Assembly (NCBI RefSeq): GCF_030388325.1
Contig: NZ_CP103794.1
Coordinates: 2,914,001 to 2,978,000, forward strand
Origin: Flavobacterium johnsoniae
Lineage (GTDB): Bacteria; Bacteroidota; Bacteroidia; Flavobacteriales; Flavobacteriaceae
Length of the DNA stretch: 64,000 nucleotides
Direction of reading: 5' to 3'
Part shown: in pieces, positions 7,991 to 16,781 of the stretch
How positions within the stretch are numbered: the stretch's first letter is position 1
Layout: each line of letters starts with the position of its first letter
Position numbers and translations under genes: made by a program
The notes under the pieces: generated by a model
The model's input: only the letters and a program-made list of their open reading frames with translations
The model's database searches: none
Told to the model about the DNA's origin: nothing

Positions 7991-8827
7991 CTAGTTTTTT
8001 GTTGTCATTTCGCGATCATTTCTAGACCATTCGCTCCACGATCCGACATATAATTTCGGAATCGGAAGCCCTGCGTAATCCATTGCTAATAAAGTGTGGC
8101 AAGCCGTAACACCCGAACCGCAATGCACAATTGTGTTCTCTGATTTTTTATCACCAATTATAGTTTTGTATTTTTGAGCCAATTCTGTTGAAGATTTAAA
8201 TAACCCGTTTTCATCTAAATTTTCCATTAATGGAACATTTACCGCGCCCGGAATGTGTCCCGCAATTAAATCAAGCGGTTCTATTAAACCGTCAAATCTG
8301 TTTTTATCACGAACATCGATTACGATATTTTGATCGTTTTTACGTGCTTTTTCGACTTCTTCAATATCGGCTAAAGGTAATTTCCATTCCTGAAAAGGAT
8401 ATGTAGTTTTTTCAAAAGATTCAATTCCAGAATTTGTTGGAAAACCCGCTTGAATTGCCGCTTGATAACCACCATTTAAAACCTGAATTTTTTCATGTCC
8501 AATCGCACGCATCATCCACCAAAATCTTGCGGCGAAGTTTGATCCGTTTTTATTATCGTAAACAATAACGTGACTTGAAGGTGAAATTCCGAGAGAAGAA
8601 AGCTTTTTAGAAAAATCTTCTGCAGACGGCAAAGGATGTCTTCCTCCGTTGGCTGGGTTTTCTGAAATGGAAGCCAAATCACGATTTAAATCTACAAAAC
8701 GAGCACCTTTTAAATGTTCATTCTGATAATTTTCAAAAGCATTTGCTCCGGCTCGTGCATCAATTAAAATGATGTTTGAGACAGAAATTATTTCTTCGGC
8801 AGAAATTAAAGGTGATATCGTTGCCAT
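7991..8827 (-). CDS. sseA: Sulfurtransferase (3-mercaptopyruvate/thiosulfate type)
   Basis: Two rhodanese domains in 278 residues, the usual SseA layout. The N-terminal domain is inactive (LIDARAGANAFENYQNEHLKGA) and the C-terminal one carries the catalytic loop HCGSGVTACH, whose CGSGVTA sequence is typical of 3-mercaptopyruvate sulfurtransferases more than of rhodaneses (CRxG(K/R)x[RT]). Transfers sulfane sulfur to cyanide or thiol acceptors in the cytosol. It is the last gene of a tight minus-strand operon: DUF1398, ThuA, sulfurtransferase with gaps of 3 and 6 bases. Confidence 0.92.
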   Translation of the reverse strand: MATISPLISAEEIISVSNIILIDARAGANAFENYQNEHLKGARFVDLNRDLASISENPANGGRHPLPSAEDFSKKLSSLGISPSSHVIVYDNKNGSNFAARFWWMMRAIGHEKIQVLNGGYQAAIQAGFPTNSGIESFEKTTYPFQEWKLPLADIEEVEKARKNDQNIVIDVRDKNRFDGLIEPLDLIAGHIPGAVNVPLMENLDENGLFKSSTELAQKYKTIIGDKKSENTIVHCGSGVTACHTLLAMDYAGLPIPKLYVGSWSEWSRNDREMTTKN

Positions 8828-8833
8828 TTTTTT

Positions 8834-9691
8834 TTATTTTTTCTTCGAATTTCCCATCCAAAGAAGGGCATTCAAAATTAACTGACTTTGCGTTTTGTTC
8901 TCAAATGTGTACGATAAGGTTTTGTTTGTTCCGCCTTCATAATCAATATCATTGTGTCCCATATTTACGTACAGCATTTTGTATTTTTTGTTTGTCCAAA
9001 CTACGGGATAATAACCGTTGTGCCATATTTCATGCGCTTTTGGTCCAGTTCCTAAAGGAAAACTAGATTCGTCAATTGCTAATAAAATTTCGATATCCGG
9101 ATTTTTGGTTAAATCATTCGACCATCTGTACCATTCGTTTGGTGCAGAAATGAAAGTTTTAGGAATATTTTTGGTCACCGCATGCTGATTTTCAACTCGT
9201 AAAACTGCCGATGTTGGTTTCCAAGTATTGCTTCCGTATTCTCCAGATCCTAGAAAAGTATTGTGATACCAGTTCCAATCTTGATTATAGCTTGAATCAT
9301 TTAATGCAAATGCTGAAAAATGAAACCCGATAAAGCCGCCTCCGTTTTCCATATATTTCTGAAAAGCTTCGCGCTGTTCTTTTTTTTCTGGACGTGTGTC
9401 TAAAAACAAAACAACTTGATATTTAGCTAGAAAATTTGGATTTAAATTTTCCCAATTACTGGTAGAATCATATTGAAAATGATTTTCTTTCGCCAGTTTT
9501 GGGAAATATTTATTCGCTTCATGCACAAAACTAATATGCGCCTGATCATTTTTTGCGGTATAAAATGCAATTACATTAAATTTTGGATTTTCTTTTTTGT
9601 TCTGAGAAAGACTTGAAAAAGAAATCATTAAAATAAAGAATACAATACCTTTCTTAAAAGCGGTTTTAGAATTTTGATTGAAAAAAAGCAT
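8834..9691 (-). CDS. Secreted ThuA-like domain protein
   Basis: 285 residues with an N-terminal signal peptide (about residues 12-30, GIVFFILMISFSSLSQ). The mature part is a ThuA-type class I glutamine amidotransferase-like fold: FNVIAFYTAKNDQAHISFVHEA, then VVLFLDTRPEKKEQREAFQKYMENGGGFIGFHFSAFA, and MLYVNMGHNDIDYEGG near the end. ThuA proteins are linked to sugar metabolism in some bacteria, but the activity is not settled. Between DUF1398 and the sulfurtransferase in one operon, which does not clarify its role. Confidence 0.85.
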   Translation of the reverse strand: MLFFNQNSKTAFKKGIVFFILMISFSSLSQNKKENPKFNVIAFYTAKNDQAHISFVHEANKYFPKLAKENHFQYDSTSNWENLNPNFLAKYQVVLFLDTRPEKKEQREAFQKYMENGGGFIGFHFSAFALNDSSYNQDWNWYHNTFLGSGEYGSNTWKPTSAVLRVENQHAVTKNIPKTFISAPNEWYRWSNDLTKNPDIEILLAIDESSFPLGTGPKAHEIWHNGYYPVVWTNKKYKMLYVNMGHNDIDYEGGTNKTLSYTFENKTQSQLILNALLWMGNSKKK

Positions 9692-9694
9692 GAA

Positions 9695-10084
9695 TTAACT
9701 TGGAATTTTTTCGATCAAAATTTCATTTTCAGATTTATCAAAATAGGTGCAAGTCATTTCAACAATATCAACACGCCATTTCGCAATTCCGCTTTGTGCA
9801 CAATGTTTGCAGAAAGTCATATAGTCGGTTTCGCCGTGCTGGTGTTTTACCAAAAATTCAATAAACAGTTCTTTGTTTGGAAAATCAGCAACTTTGATTT
9901 CAGGATATTTTTCTTCCGCAGTAGCGCTATAATTATTTAAGCCAAAATATACAACACTTCCGTCATGTACAAAAGTGTCATAACCTTTTACGCCTAAAAT
10001 TATTAGGTCTTGAATATAATTTGGAAAGTCAGCACCGCTTTTCACTTTTGCATGCGCTTCTTTTATTTGCTCAATTGTAAACAT
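9695..10084 (-). CDS. DUF1398 family protein
   Basis: 129 residues, soluble, no signal peptide. The N-terminus MFTIEQIKEAHAKVKSGADFPNYI and the stretch FLVKHQHGETDYMTFCKHCAQSGIAKWRVD are the conserved blocks of DUF1398. Function unknown. First gene of the operon with the ThuA-like protein and the sulfurtransferase; its stop is 3 bases before the next start. Confidence 0.85.
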   Translation of the reverse strand: MFTIEQIKEAHAKVKSGADFPNYIQDLIILGVKGYDTFVHDGSVVYFGLNNYSATAEEKYPEIKVADFPNKELFIEFLVKHQHGETDYMTFCKHCAQSGIAKWRVDIVEMTCTYFDKSENEILIEKIPS

Positions 10085-10110
10085 AATTTATATAGTTTTT
10101 AAGTTAGTTT

Positions 10111-11100
10111 TTATTTCAAAAATACGATTAATGATTTTATAAATAAATCAAAAGATTCTATATGCGGTAAATGTCCAGTATTTGGAATTTCTGCTAATTT
10201 AGAATTCGGAATTGCTTTTTGAGTTTTCTTTCCCAATTCGACATAATTTCCCATTGTTTTCTGAATTTCTGCCGAAACCAAAGGTTTTCCTAAAGCCGTT
10301 TTATCTCTAGTTCCGATAATTAAAAGCGTCGGACTTTTTATATTTTTAAATTCGTATAAAACAGGTTGCGTAAAAATCATATCATAAAGAAGAGCAGAGT
10401 TCCAAGCCACTTTACTATAATCGGGAGCTGTTGTCCAGCCTGCACCAAGTTCTGCCCATTTTTGGTAATCGGTATTCCATTTTCCGTCATAATAATTTGC
10501 CATTTGGTATTTTTTGATGCCTTCGTAATTTTGTTTTAATTCCGATTCGTACCACCAATCAATGGGTTTATAAGGCACAATTAATTTCCAATCTTCCAAT
10601 CCAATCGGATTTTCTAAAATTAGCTTTTCAGTAGTTTCAGGATACATTAATGCAAAACGAGTTGCGAGCATTCCGCCCATAGAATGACCTAAAATAGCTG
10701 ATTTTTGAATTCCTAAATGATCTAAAAGTTGCTTTGTATTCTGAGCCAATTGCTGAAAAGTATATTGAAAATTATCTGGTTTTGTTGATTTTCCAAAACC
10801 AATCTGATCGGGAACAATTACACGAAATCCTTCTTTTGTTAAAGCTTTAATAGTTGTTTCCCAATAAGCGCCGTTGAAGTTTTTTCCGTGAAGGAGAACA
10901 ATGTTTTTATTGTTGTAATTGTTGGGCTTAATGTCCATATAAGCCATTTTTAAGGTTTGGCGTTGATTGTTCAATTCTAAAAAATGAACAGGAAAAGGAT
11001 ATTCGTAATTACTTAAATTTATATCGAGAGACTTAATATTTCCTTCTTGAGAAAAAGTTAAAAAAGGAATTAAAAGTGCTAATACTTTAAAGATTTTCAT
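10111..11100 (-). CDS. Secreted alpha/beta hydrolase
   Basis: Start set at 11100, where a signal peptide (MKIFKVLALLIPFLTFSQ) begins; an in-frame start four codons upstream is also possible. The mature protein is an alpha/beta hydrolase of about 310 residues: oxyanion region LLHGKNFNGAYW, nucleophile elbow GHSMGG (the serine of that motif), late aspartate in IIGTRDKTA, and catalytic histidine in NTGHLPHIE. This full triad supports an active esterase, lipase or haloalkane/epoxide-type hydrolase; substrate unknown. Likely periplasmic. It sits 26 bases upstream of the DUF1398 operon on the same strand and may be read together with it. Confidence 0.88.
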   Translation of the reverse strand: MKIFKVLALLIPFLTFSQEGNIKSLDINLSNYEYPFPVHFLELNNQRQTLKMAYMDIKPNNYNNKNIVLLHGKNFNGAYWETTIKALTKEGFRVIVPDQIGFGKSTKPDNFQYTFQQLAQNTKQLLDHLGIQKSAILGHSMGGMLATRFALMYPETTEKLILENPIGLEDWKLIVPYKPIDWWYESELKQNYEGIKKYQMANYYDGKWNTDYQKWAELGAGWTTAPDYSKVAWNSALLYDMIFTQPVLYEFKNIKSPTLLIIGTRDKTALGKPLVSAEIQKTMGNYVELGKKTQKAIPNSKLAEIPNTGHLPHIESFDLFIKSLIVFLK

Positions 11101-11188
11101 ATTTACGGCCATTTGTTTTAATAACTTATAAAGTTAAAACGTAACATTTTTAAAACAAAGCTTAAAATCTTAAAGTTATCAGAAAAAA

Positions 11189-12025
11189 TTATTGTTTTAA
11201 TGTAACAACTCGTTGTGGATATGGAATGTCAATGTTGTTTTCGTCAAATCTTTTTTTAATGCTTTGAAGTAAATCACAGTACATTACAAATCCGTCTGTA
11301 GAATTTTTTGCCCAAGCCCAAGCTTTTAGATTGACGCTAGAATCGGCTAAAGCGACTACGCGTGCAACGACCAGAGGTGCTTTTTCTTTTTTATTTTCGG
11401 CTGTGCGAGTGTCAATAAATAATGGATGTTTAGCGATTTCGTCTTTTATTATTTCCAAAGCTTTTTCGATATCAGAATCGTAACCAATTCCGATTTCTAT
11501 TATTTTACAGCATTTTGTATCGTGCATATTCGTGTTTACGATAATCTGTGCGCTAATTACCGAATTTGGTATTATAATTCGGTTGTTTTCTGCATCTTTC
11601 AAAACGACTTGACGTAGATTGATATCTTCAACAGTTCCAACAAAATTGTTGATTGTAATTTTGTCATTGATTTTGAAAGGTTTGAAAATAACTAAAAATA
11701 TACCGCTCACAATATTGCTTAAAGCTTGTTGAGAAGCCAAACCGGCAACAAGAGAAATTACGCCCGCGCCAGCTAAAAACGAATGTCCGATGATTTTAAA
11801 TTCAGGAATTTGTATTAAAGCAAAAGCAAATCCTAAAATATAAATTATAGTGATGATTAAGTGTTTTAAGAATTTAAAACCTGTTGCATCATAATCTTTG
11901 TCGATTTGTTTTTTGTATAAAAGATAACGGAGCGCTCTGTCTGTAATCGCGCCCAAAACAATTGTTGTAATTGCTATGATGGCAATAAAAAATCCGATTC
12001 TAAAGTCTTTTATGTAATCTATCAT
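11189..12025 (-). CDS. Small-conductance mechanosensitive channel (MscS family)
   Basis: 278 residues with three N-terminal membrane helices (about 10-32, 50-72, 78-100), the last being the pore-lining helix (GAGVISLVAGLASQQALSNIVSGIFLV, rich in Gly and Ala as in MscS TM3), followed by the beta domain (KINDKITINNFVGTVEDINLRQVVLKDAENNRIIIPNS) and a C-terminal alpha/beta domain. Opens under membrane tension to relieve osmotic stress at the inner membrane. Last of a three-gene minus-strand set with a lipoprotein and a thioesterase. Confidence 0.94.
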   Translation of the reverse strand: MIDYIKDFRIGFFIAIIAITTIVLGAITDRALRYLLYKKQIDKDYDATGFKFLKHLIITIIYILGFAFALIQIPEFKIIGHSFLAGAGVISLVAGLASQQALSNIVSGIFLVIFKPFKINDKITINNFVGTVEDINLRQVVLKDAENNRIIIPNSVISAQIIVNTNMHDTKCCKIIEIGIGYDSDIEKALEIIKDEIAKHPLFIDTRTAENKKEKAPLVVARVVALADSSVNLKAWAWAKNSTDGFVMYCDLLQSIKKRFDENNIDIPYPQRVVTLKQ

Positions 12026-12040
12026 AGCTTGTTTTTTAGA

Positions 12041-12472
12041 TTAATGAGAAATAACAGATTCGATTAGCCAATCGTTGTTTACTTTTTTCAAATTGAATTC
12101 GATAGGTATAACAGCATCCATGTCTGGAGTTACAATAATTTGAGCAGTCGAATCGGTTATTTCTTTTTCAAAATAAGAAGCTTTTTTTTCTTTGTCTATA
12201 AATCTGGTTTTTTCCTTGTCTGGAATGCTTTTTTCCATCTTTTTGAGAGTTTCCAAAATCATCTGATTTTCTTTATTTGTAATCAGAAATTTTTTTGCGG
12301 TTTCAAAATCAAAATGGTTTGTTGCAGACAAATAAGCTTGAACAGTTTCTTTTGGTGATTTAGATTCTTTTGCAGTATTTGTTTTTTCAGAAGATTTGGT
12401 TTCGTCTGAAGGTTTATTTTTGCAATTTGCAAAAAGAGCCAGAATAGCAAAAAAAGAAAATAAACGTCTCAT
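12041..12472 (-). CDS. Lipoprotein, DUF4878-like
   Basis: 143 residues. The signal peptide ends in a lipobox (ALFANC, lipidated Cys near residue 17) followed by a Lys/Ser/Glu-rich linker to residue 45, then an NTF2-like domain: PKETVQAYLSATNHFDFETAKKFL at the start and IPIEFNLKKVNNDWLIESV at the end, typical of DUF4878. Probably anchored in a membrane facing the periplasm. Function unknown. It is 15 bases upstream of the mscS-type gene, in one operon. Confidence 0.82.
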   Translation of the reverse strand: MRRLFSFFAILALFANCKNKPSDETKSSEKTNTAKESKSPKETVQAYLSATNHFDFETAKKFLITNKENQMILETLKKMEKSIPDKEKTRFIDKEKKASYFEKEITDSTAQIIVTPDMDAVIPIEFNLKKVNNDWLIESVISH

Positions 12473-12483
12473 TTGTTTATATT

Positions 12484-12921
12484 TTAAAGTCCAACGAAAT
12501 CATCGCTTTTTGGAAATATAGATAAAGCTTGAACAGCAATTTCTGGAGTAGGAGAGGCTAATTTTCTAAGTTTAGTGTCCATCCAAGCGCCATCAACTGT
12601 AATTGTTGCACAAAGTGTATCGTCTTCTCTTCTAAATTCGTGAATAATTGACCAGCGAGAAGCATCGGCTTTCATTTTTGAGGTTTTGGTATGAATGAAA
12701 ATTTTATCTGAAAGTTTTAATTCTTTTCTAAAAACACATTCTTCTCTAAATAAAACAGGTCCAAAACCTTGTGTTTGCATAACTTTTAAAGTAAGTCCCA
12801 ATTCTTCAAGGATTTCTATACGATGCTGTGCACCAAAATCGTAATATGCACTGTGGCGAACGTGAAAGTTTGGGTCAAGATCTGACCAACGAAAAGATAT
12901 TTCTTTTGTAAATGAAGCCAT
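12484..12921 (-). CDS. Acyl-CoA thioesterase (4HBT hot-dog family)
   Basis: 145 residues matching the 4-hydroxybenzoyl-CoA thioesterase hot-dog group: FRWSDLDPNFHVRHSAYYDFGAQHRIEILEE at the N-terminus, with the active-site Asp (SDLDP) and the start of the long helix, then the beta-sheet strands to VDGAWMDTKLRKLASP. Cleaves acyl-CoA or acyl-ACP thioesters in the cytosol; substrate not predictable. It heads the thioesterase, lipoprotein, MscS operon with an 11-base gap. Confidence 0.88.
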   Translation of the reverse strand: MASFTKEISFRWSDLDPNFHVRHSAYYDFGAQHRIEILEELGLTLKVMQTQGFGPVLFREECVFRKELKLSDKIFIHTKTSKMKADASRWSIIHEFRREDDTLCATITVDGAWMDTKLRKLASPTPEIAVQALSIFPKSDDFVGL

Positions 12922-12976
12922 TTTTTAAATGTAATTTTAATGAGAAATCGAAATTACGAATAAAAAGTGATTTTTA

Positions 12977-13438
12977 TTAAAGTTTCATTTTCGATAATTC
13001 AACTTCCAGCTTATCAAAATTCTCTTCATTTTTATCTACAACATAAGGTTTCAGTTTCTGGCATTCTTCCTCGGTTTCAAAAAGCATTTTAAAAACCACT
13101 TTAGTTTGATTTTCTGCAATGGTTTCGAAAGTTGTAAGGATTTGAAAAAGTGGTTTAGAATGACGTTTCCAGGCAATCAGATTAGGTTTTTCTATTTTGA
13201 TGAATTCGCATTCGTTGGCATAATTTCCGACTTCAGGACCGTGCATTATAAAACTCCATTTTCCGCCTTCACAAAAATTAAATTCGTGAAAAGTGTTAGT
13301 AAAACCTTTTGGTCCCCACCAATTTTGTAAATGTTCTGGATCGCTCCAAGCTTTAAAAACAAGTTCTTGAGGGAAGTTTAAAACTCGAGTTGTAACAATT
13401 TCTGAATCTGATGTTGTGGAAAGAATATCTGAAGTCAT
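12977..13438 (-). CDS. SRPBCC/AHSA1-type protein
   Basis: 153 residues of the START-like AHSA1 family: TRVLNFPQELVFKAWSDPEHLQNWWGPKGFT is the characteristic N-terminal block, with GGKWSFIMHGPEVGNYANECEFIKIEKPNLIAWK next. Members bind hydrophobic ligands in a helix-grip cavity, and some resemble the Hsp90 activator Aha1; the ligand is unknown. Cytosolic, single gene, 55 bases upstream of the thioesterase on the same strand. Confidence 0.88.
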   Translation of the reverse strand: MTSDILSTTSDSEIVTTRVLNFPQELVFKAWSDPEHLQNWWGPKGFTNTFHEFNFCEGGKWSFIMHGPEVGNYANECEFIKIEKPNLIAWKRHSKPLFQILTTFETIAENQTKVVFKMLFETEEECQKLKPYVVDKNEENFDKLEVELSKMKL

Positions 13439-13505
13439 TTCTAAGAAAAAATAAATTAAACGGAAACTAAGATAAAAGTAAGTTTAATTTTTGATAATCA
13501 ATTTT

Positions 13506-13970
13506 TTAGCTGAGACTTTCTTGATTATCCCATTCGTATTCTATTTTGTTTATTTTAATATAATAAGGAATCAATAGTAAAATTTCTAATCGTAAAGGAA
13601 AGTGTCCATCTTCTCTCGGCGCTATAAACATTGAAGCTACGCAGATTACAACTCCTACAATTGCATCAATTTTAGCGATTGATATGGCGTTGTCTTTTTC
13701 AAACCAAAGAGAAAATGCTGCAAATCCTTTCAAGGTCATAATAGCTATAATAAAAATTCCTATTACTGAATATGCTGTGTTACTAGAAAAACCGTAAAGA
13801 GATAATTCGACGTTGTCTGTAAATGCATTTCCAATTAACGACGCTAGACCGCAAACGGCTAAAATCATAAAAATCCAACAAAAGGTTTTAATCCACCATG
13901 GAAGTAATTTTCTTCTAATGATTTTCGGTTTATCAAATTCGTCAAATTGGCTTTCTAATTCCTGATTCAT
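13506..13970 (-). CDS. Small integral membrane protein, unknown
   Basis: 154 residues with three or four hydrophobic segments (about 23-45, 62-82, 100-115 and a weaker one at 125-140). The N-terminus is acidic, followed by a positively charged KPKIIRRK stretch, so the N-terminus is likely cytoplasmic. I do not recognise the family. It starts 15 bases after the antiporter gene, so it is probably co-transcribed with it and may act with it, but nothing in the sequence proves that. Confidence 0.78.
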   Translation of the reverse strand: MNQELESQFDEFDKPKIIRRKLLPWWIKTFCWIFMILAVCGLASLIGNAFTDNVELSLYGFSSNTAYSVIGIFIIAIMTLKGFAAFSLWFEKDNAISIAKIDAIVGVVICVASMFIAPREDGHFPLRLEILLLIPYYIKINKIEYEWDNQESLS

Positions 13971-13985
13971 TTTTTTTGGTTTTAA

Positions 13986-15263
13986 TTAATTTTGAGATTC
14001 TATTGGTTCTGTTTTAGAATTTAATTTTTTAACTATGAACGGTAAAGTTAATCCTTGTCCGATAAGTGTAAAAAGAACGACTGCAACTGAAATAAAAATA
14101 ATGGCATTACGTTCAGGAAACGGATTCCCGTCTTCAAGAAATCTCGGAAGTCCGATGGCAATGGCAAGCGATACAATGCCGCGCATTCCAGACCAACCTA
14201 AAATAATACTGTTGTTGAAATCTAGAAGAGCATCTTCACTGATTTTTCTTCTGCCGCCGCGATTTTTCTGAAAGGCTTTTTGAAGGTTTATTTTTTGAAG
14301 AAATATTCTAACAAATCGTATTAATAATGCGACAATTGTAATGATAAAAGCGTAGTCAATATAGGGCAGAATCATATCGTCGTCGATATCTTTTAATACA
14401 TATCTAAAATTAAGTCCGATTAAAATAAATATCAATCCATTTAATAAGAATATAATAATATCCCATAAGCTTCGAGAGCTGTTTTTTAAGCTTTCTGGAA
14501 AGACTTTTTTGCTAAAACGGGCAATTGCCAATCCTGAAACAACAACAGCAATAACGCCAGAAACATGCAAATGTTCGGCAATCAAATACGTTACAAAAGG
14601 CATTAAAAGCATAAAACTTATGGTAACGTTTGCATTTTTTTTGACTTTTTTTAAAATGACGGATAGTATTTTTGACATCACAAAACCAACAAGAAAACCT
14701 CCACCCAACAAAATAATAAATTGCAATGTAGCTTTCCAGATTACAAATGCAGACCCCATTACGGCAGCAACTGCAAATCGGTAAGCGACTAAAGCAGAAG
14801 CATCGTTTATTAAACTTTCGCCTTCGAGAATGGTTATGGTTTTATGCGATATTCCAAGACCTTTTGTAATACTTACTGCGGCAACGGCATCGGTTGCAGA
14901 AAGAATGGCGCCCAGTACAAATGCGAGCGGCCAGGTTATATCGGGAATCATATAATGAGCAACTACGGCAATCCAAAATGTGGTTAGAAAAACCAATGTT
15001 ATGGCTAACGTGCTTATGGTATTTAGATTGGTTTTAAAATCTTTTGGCGAAATATTAAAAGAAGCATCATATAATAATGGAGGAAGGAAAAGCAGAAAAA
15101 TAATTTCTGGATTGATTTCAATTTCATTCATAGTTGGAATAAAACCAATTGCAATTCCAACAATGACAAGCAGAATTGGATACGGCAGTTTTGCTTTATC
15201 AGCAAAGGCAGATAAACCAATAACAATGGCGAGTATGAATATTATGATGCTGTAGTTTTCCAT
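13986..15263 (-). CDS. Na+/H+ antiporter (CPA1 family)
   Basis: 425 residues, 12 or so membrane helices. The functional core shows LPPLLYDASFNI (helix 3), ILSATDAVAAVSI near residue 140 with the ATDA/AxD cation site, and GESLINDASALVAYRFAV near 170-187 with the ND motif of electroneutral CPA1 exchangers. GWSGMRGIVSLAIAIGLP near residue 360 is also typical. Swaps Na+ (or K+) for protons at the inner membrane. It lacks the long cytoplasmic tail of some homologues. First gene of a two-gene operon. Confidence 0.93.
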   Translation of the reverse strand: MENYSIIIFILAIVIGLSAFADKAKLPYPILLVIVGIAIGFIPTMNEIEINPEIIFLLFLPPLLYDASFNISPKDFKTNLNTISTLAITLVFLTTFWIAVVAHYMIPDITWPLAFVLGAILSATDAVAAVSITKGLGISHKTITILEGESLINDASALVAYRFAVAAVMGSAFVIWKATLQFIILLGGGFLVGFVMSKILSVILKKVKKNANVTISFMLLMPFVTYLIAEHLHVSGVIAVVVSGLAIARFSKKVFPESLKNSSRSLWDIIIFLLNGLIFILIGLNFRYVLKDIDDDMILPYIDYAFIITIVALLIRFVRIFLQKINLQKAFQKNRGGRRKISEDALLDFNNSIILGWSGMRGIVSLAIAIGLPRFLEDGNPFPERNAIIFISVAVVLFTLIGQGLTLPFIVKKLNSKTEPIESQN

Positions 15264-15442
15264 TTTTATGATTTAGAAAAATACGAATGTAAGTAATTCA
15301 GCTGATTTTTAAGATATCTTCTTTGCGGTTGAGTTTAAAATAATTATTTAACTTTTCAATCTATTTTTACTGATATCCATAAATTTGAAATCGAGAGTTT
15401 TAGTTTATTCATTTTAGTTAAAAAAAATAAAATTCTTCGGCT

Positions 15443-15595
15443 TTAATTTGGTATTTCTTTCTTTCTAAATTCTTCAAGAGCAGGAAGTGTATTCGAAATT
15501 TCTGGATTTACTCAAATTTTAATATATTTCAATTCTAACTTTTTTAAGTTGATGAGCTTATTAAACGATAATGAATAACTTACAAATTCGGTAAA
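15443..15595 (-). pseudogene. Leucine-rich-repeat remnant with in-frame stop
   Basis: Reading the minus strand from 15595, 50 codons give leucine-rich-repeat-like text (FNKLINLKKLELKYIKI, an in-frame TGA, then NTLPALEEFRKKEIPN) before a TAA at 15443. The LxxLxxLxL spacing is typical of LRRs, there is no start codon, and a stop interrupts it. It looks like the decayed end of a former LRR-protein gene. The rest of the 352-base gap (15264-15615) shows nothing I can name. Confidence 0.45.
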
Positions 15596-15615
15596 TTATT
15601 TTGAAGCCTAGATTT

Positions 15616-16392
15616 TTAATGTTTTTCTGTCATTTGATTTATACGTTTTTTAGTAATATTATTTCTTAATATTTTTCTTGAGAACCAATTTCTAGGAAAA
15701 TTAACTGAAATGTAGGTGCAATACTTGTTTGTGATTCTTAGTTTTTGATGGTTTCTCATAAATGAATCTACTTTTTTTTCAAATAATTCTCCACCATATT
15801 TAGGATAACGTTCAGAATCTTTATTTTTTTCTTTATAGATTTTCTCAATAAAATCTTGTTTTCGAATAAGATAGGCTTGGTCTGAAAAGCCATAGCCTGA
15901 ATAAAAGTCTTCTATTTGTTCGAAAGACTCTTTTTCGGCTTCCCTAAAATTATAATTCCAAGTAGGATTTGCAACAATGATATTAGGATTTCTATACATT
16001 ATCTCAATTGCATTTTTAATCCAATTTATGTTATTATTTACTGGGAAAGAATCACCCGAAAAGTGCATCAAATAATCAGTTTCACATTTATATATTCCAA
16101 CTAATTCTGCTATTGAATAATAATATCCTCCATCAAAACTATCAGCGCTCAATTCAAAATGATCTAATACTAAAGATTCGTAATCTTCAACTACAAAATA
16201 ATTGTCAATAACACCTTCTTTAATTTTTTGTTTACAATATTTTTCAACTAACTTTCTGTTTTTTACATTGTTAATAATGACGTGTTTCTTGGAAAAATTG
16301 AAATTACAATTGAAAATTATTTTATTTAAATAATTACCCTTTAATATATATTCCCAATCTTTTTCCCAAACTTTTGTTTCGAATGTAACCAT
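15616..16392 (-). CDS. Putative glycosyltransferase-like protein
   Basis: 258 residues, no signal peptide or membrane helix. The layout suggests a GT-A fold: a beta-alpha nucleotide-binding half with TDYLMHFSGDSFPV near residue 110 in the place where such enzymes carry the acidic donor-binding motif, then YRNPNIIVANPTWNYN and SGYGFSDQAYLIRKQDFI, which resembles the acceptor-recognition stretch of sugar transferases. Base composition is clearly more A+T-rich than neighbours, and it lies alone next to a decayed LRR remnant, so it may have been acquired by transfer. Family assignment is a guess; the coding call is firm. Confidence 0.6.
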   Translation of the reverse strand: MVTFETKVWEKDWEYILKGNYLNKIIFNCNFNFSKKHVIINNVKNRKLVEKYCKQKIKEGVIDNYFVVEDYESLVLDHFELSADSFDGGYYYSIAELVGIYKCETDYLMHFSGDSFPVNNNINWIKNAIEIMYRNPNIIVANPTWNYNFREAEKESFEQIEDFYSGYGFSDQAYLIRKQDFIEKIYKEKNKDSERYPKYGGELFEKKVDSFMRNHQKLRITNKYCTYISVNFPRNWFSRKILRNNITKKRINQMTEKH

Positions 16393-16605
16393 TTTGTCTT
16401 ATTTGTTATGGCATGTTTAAAATTTGATTATTCTAGCTTTCAACGTTTTTGATAGCTTACTTGTATCTATTAAGTCCAGAATGATATTTTACATACGAAT
16501 GTAATTTTTTTTTATAAATTATTTAGAGAACTTTTAATTTGTTACTTAATTCTTGAAATTTTATCACACTAAGTGAAATAGCAAGTTAGATGAACATTTT
16601 CAAAA

Positions 16606-16740
16606 TGACATTAATACGTAATTATGCCAAACCTGTCAGGTTCTAAAAATGTCATGTTGGCAGATGATTTTTAGGGCAAGACATTAAAACTGACAATTTT
16701 ATTTAGATTTTTATCTTGGCACAAAGATTGACTTATGCCA
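16606..16740 (+). promoter_or_regulatory. TGNCA motif cluster upstream of dnaK
   Basis: Eight copies of the palindromic pentamer TGNCA lie within 135 bases (16606, 16625, 16634, 16650, 16658, 16691, 16717, 16736), ending 42 bases before the dnaK start. ACCTGTCAGGT at 16631-16641 is a near-perfect palindrome, and TGCCAA (16625) with TTGGCA (16657) form an inverted pair. TTGGCACAAAGATTGA at 16716-16731 resembles a -24/-12 promoter but lacks GC at -12. No CIRCE element is present. The remaining part of the 389-base gap (16393-16605) shows no gene. Confidence 0.5.
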
Positions 16741-16781
16741 CCTGAGTTATAAAATTAAATCAAAAATTAAATATATAAAAA

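Noticed and set aside
16716..16731. Sigma-54 promoter for dnaK
   Set aside because: TTGGCAC-N5-TTGA lacks the required GC at -12; kept only as a motif in the TGNCA cluster.
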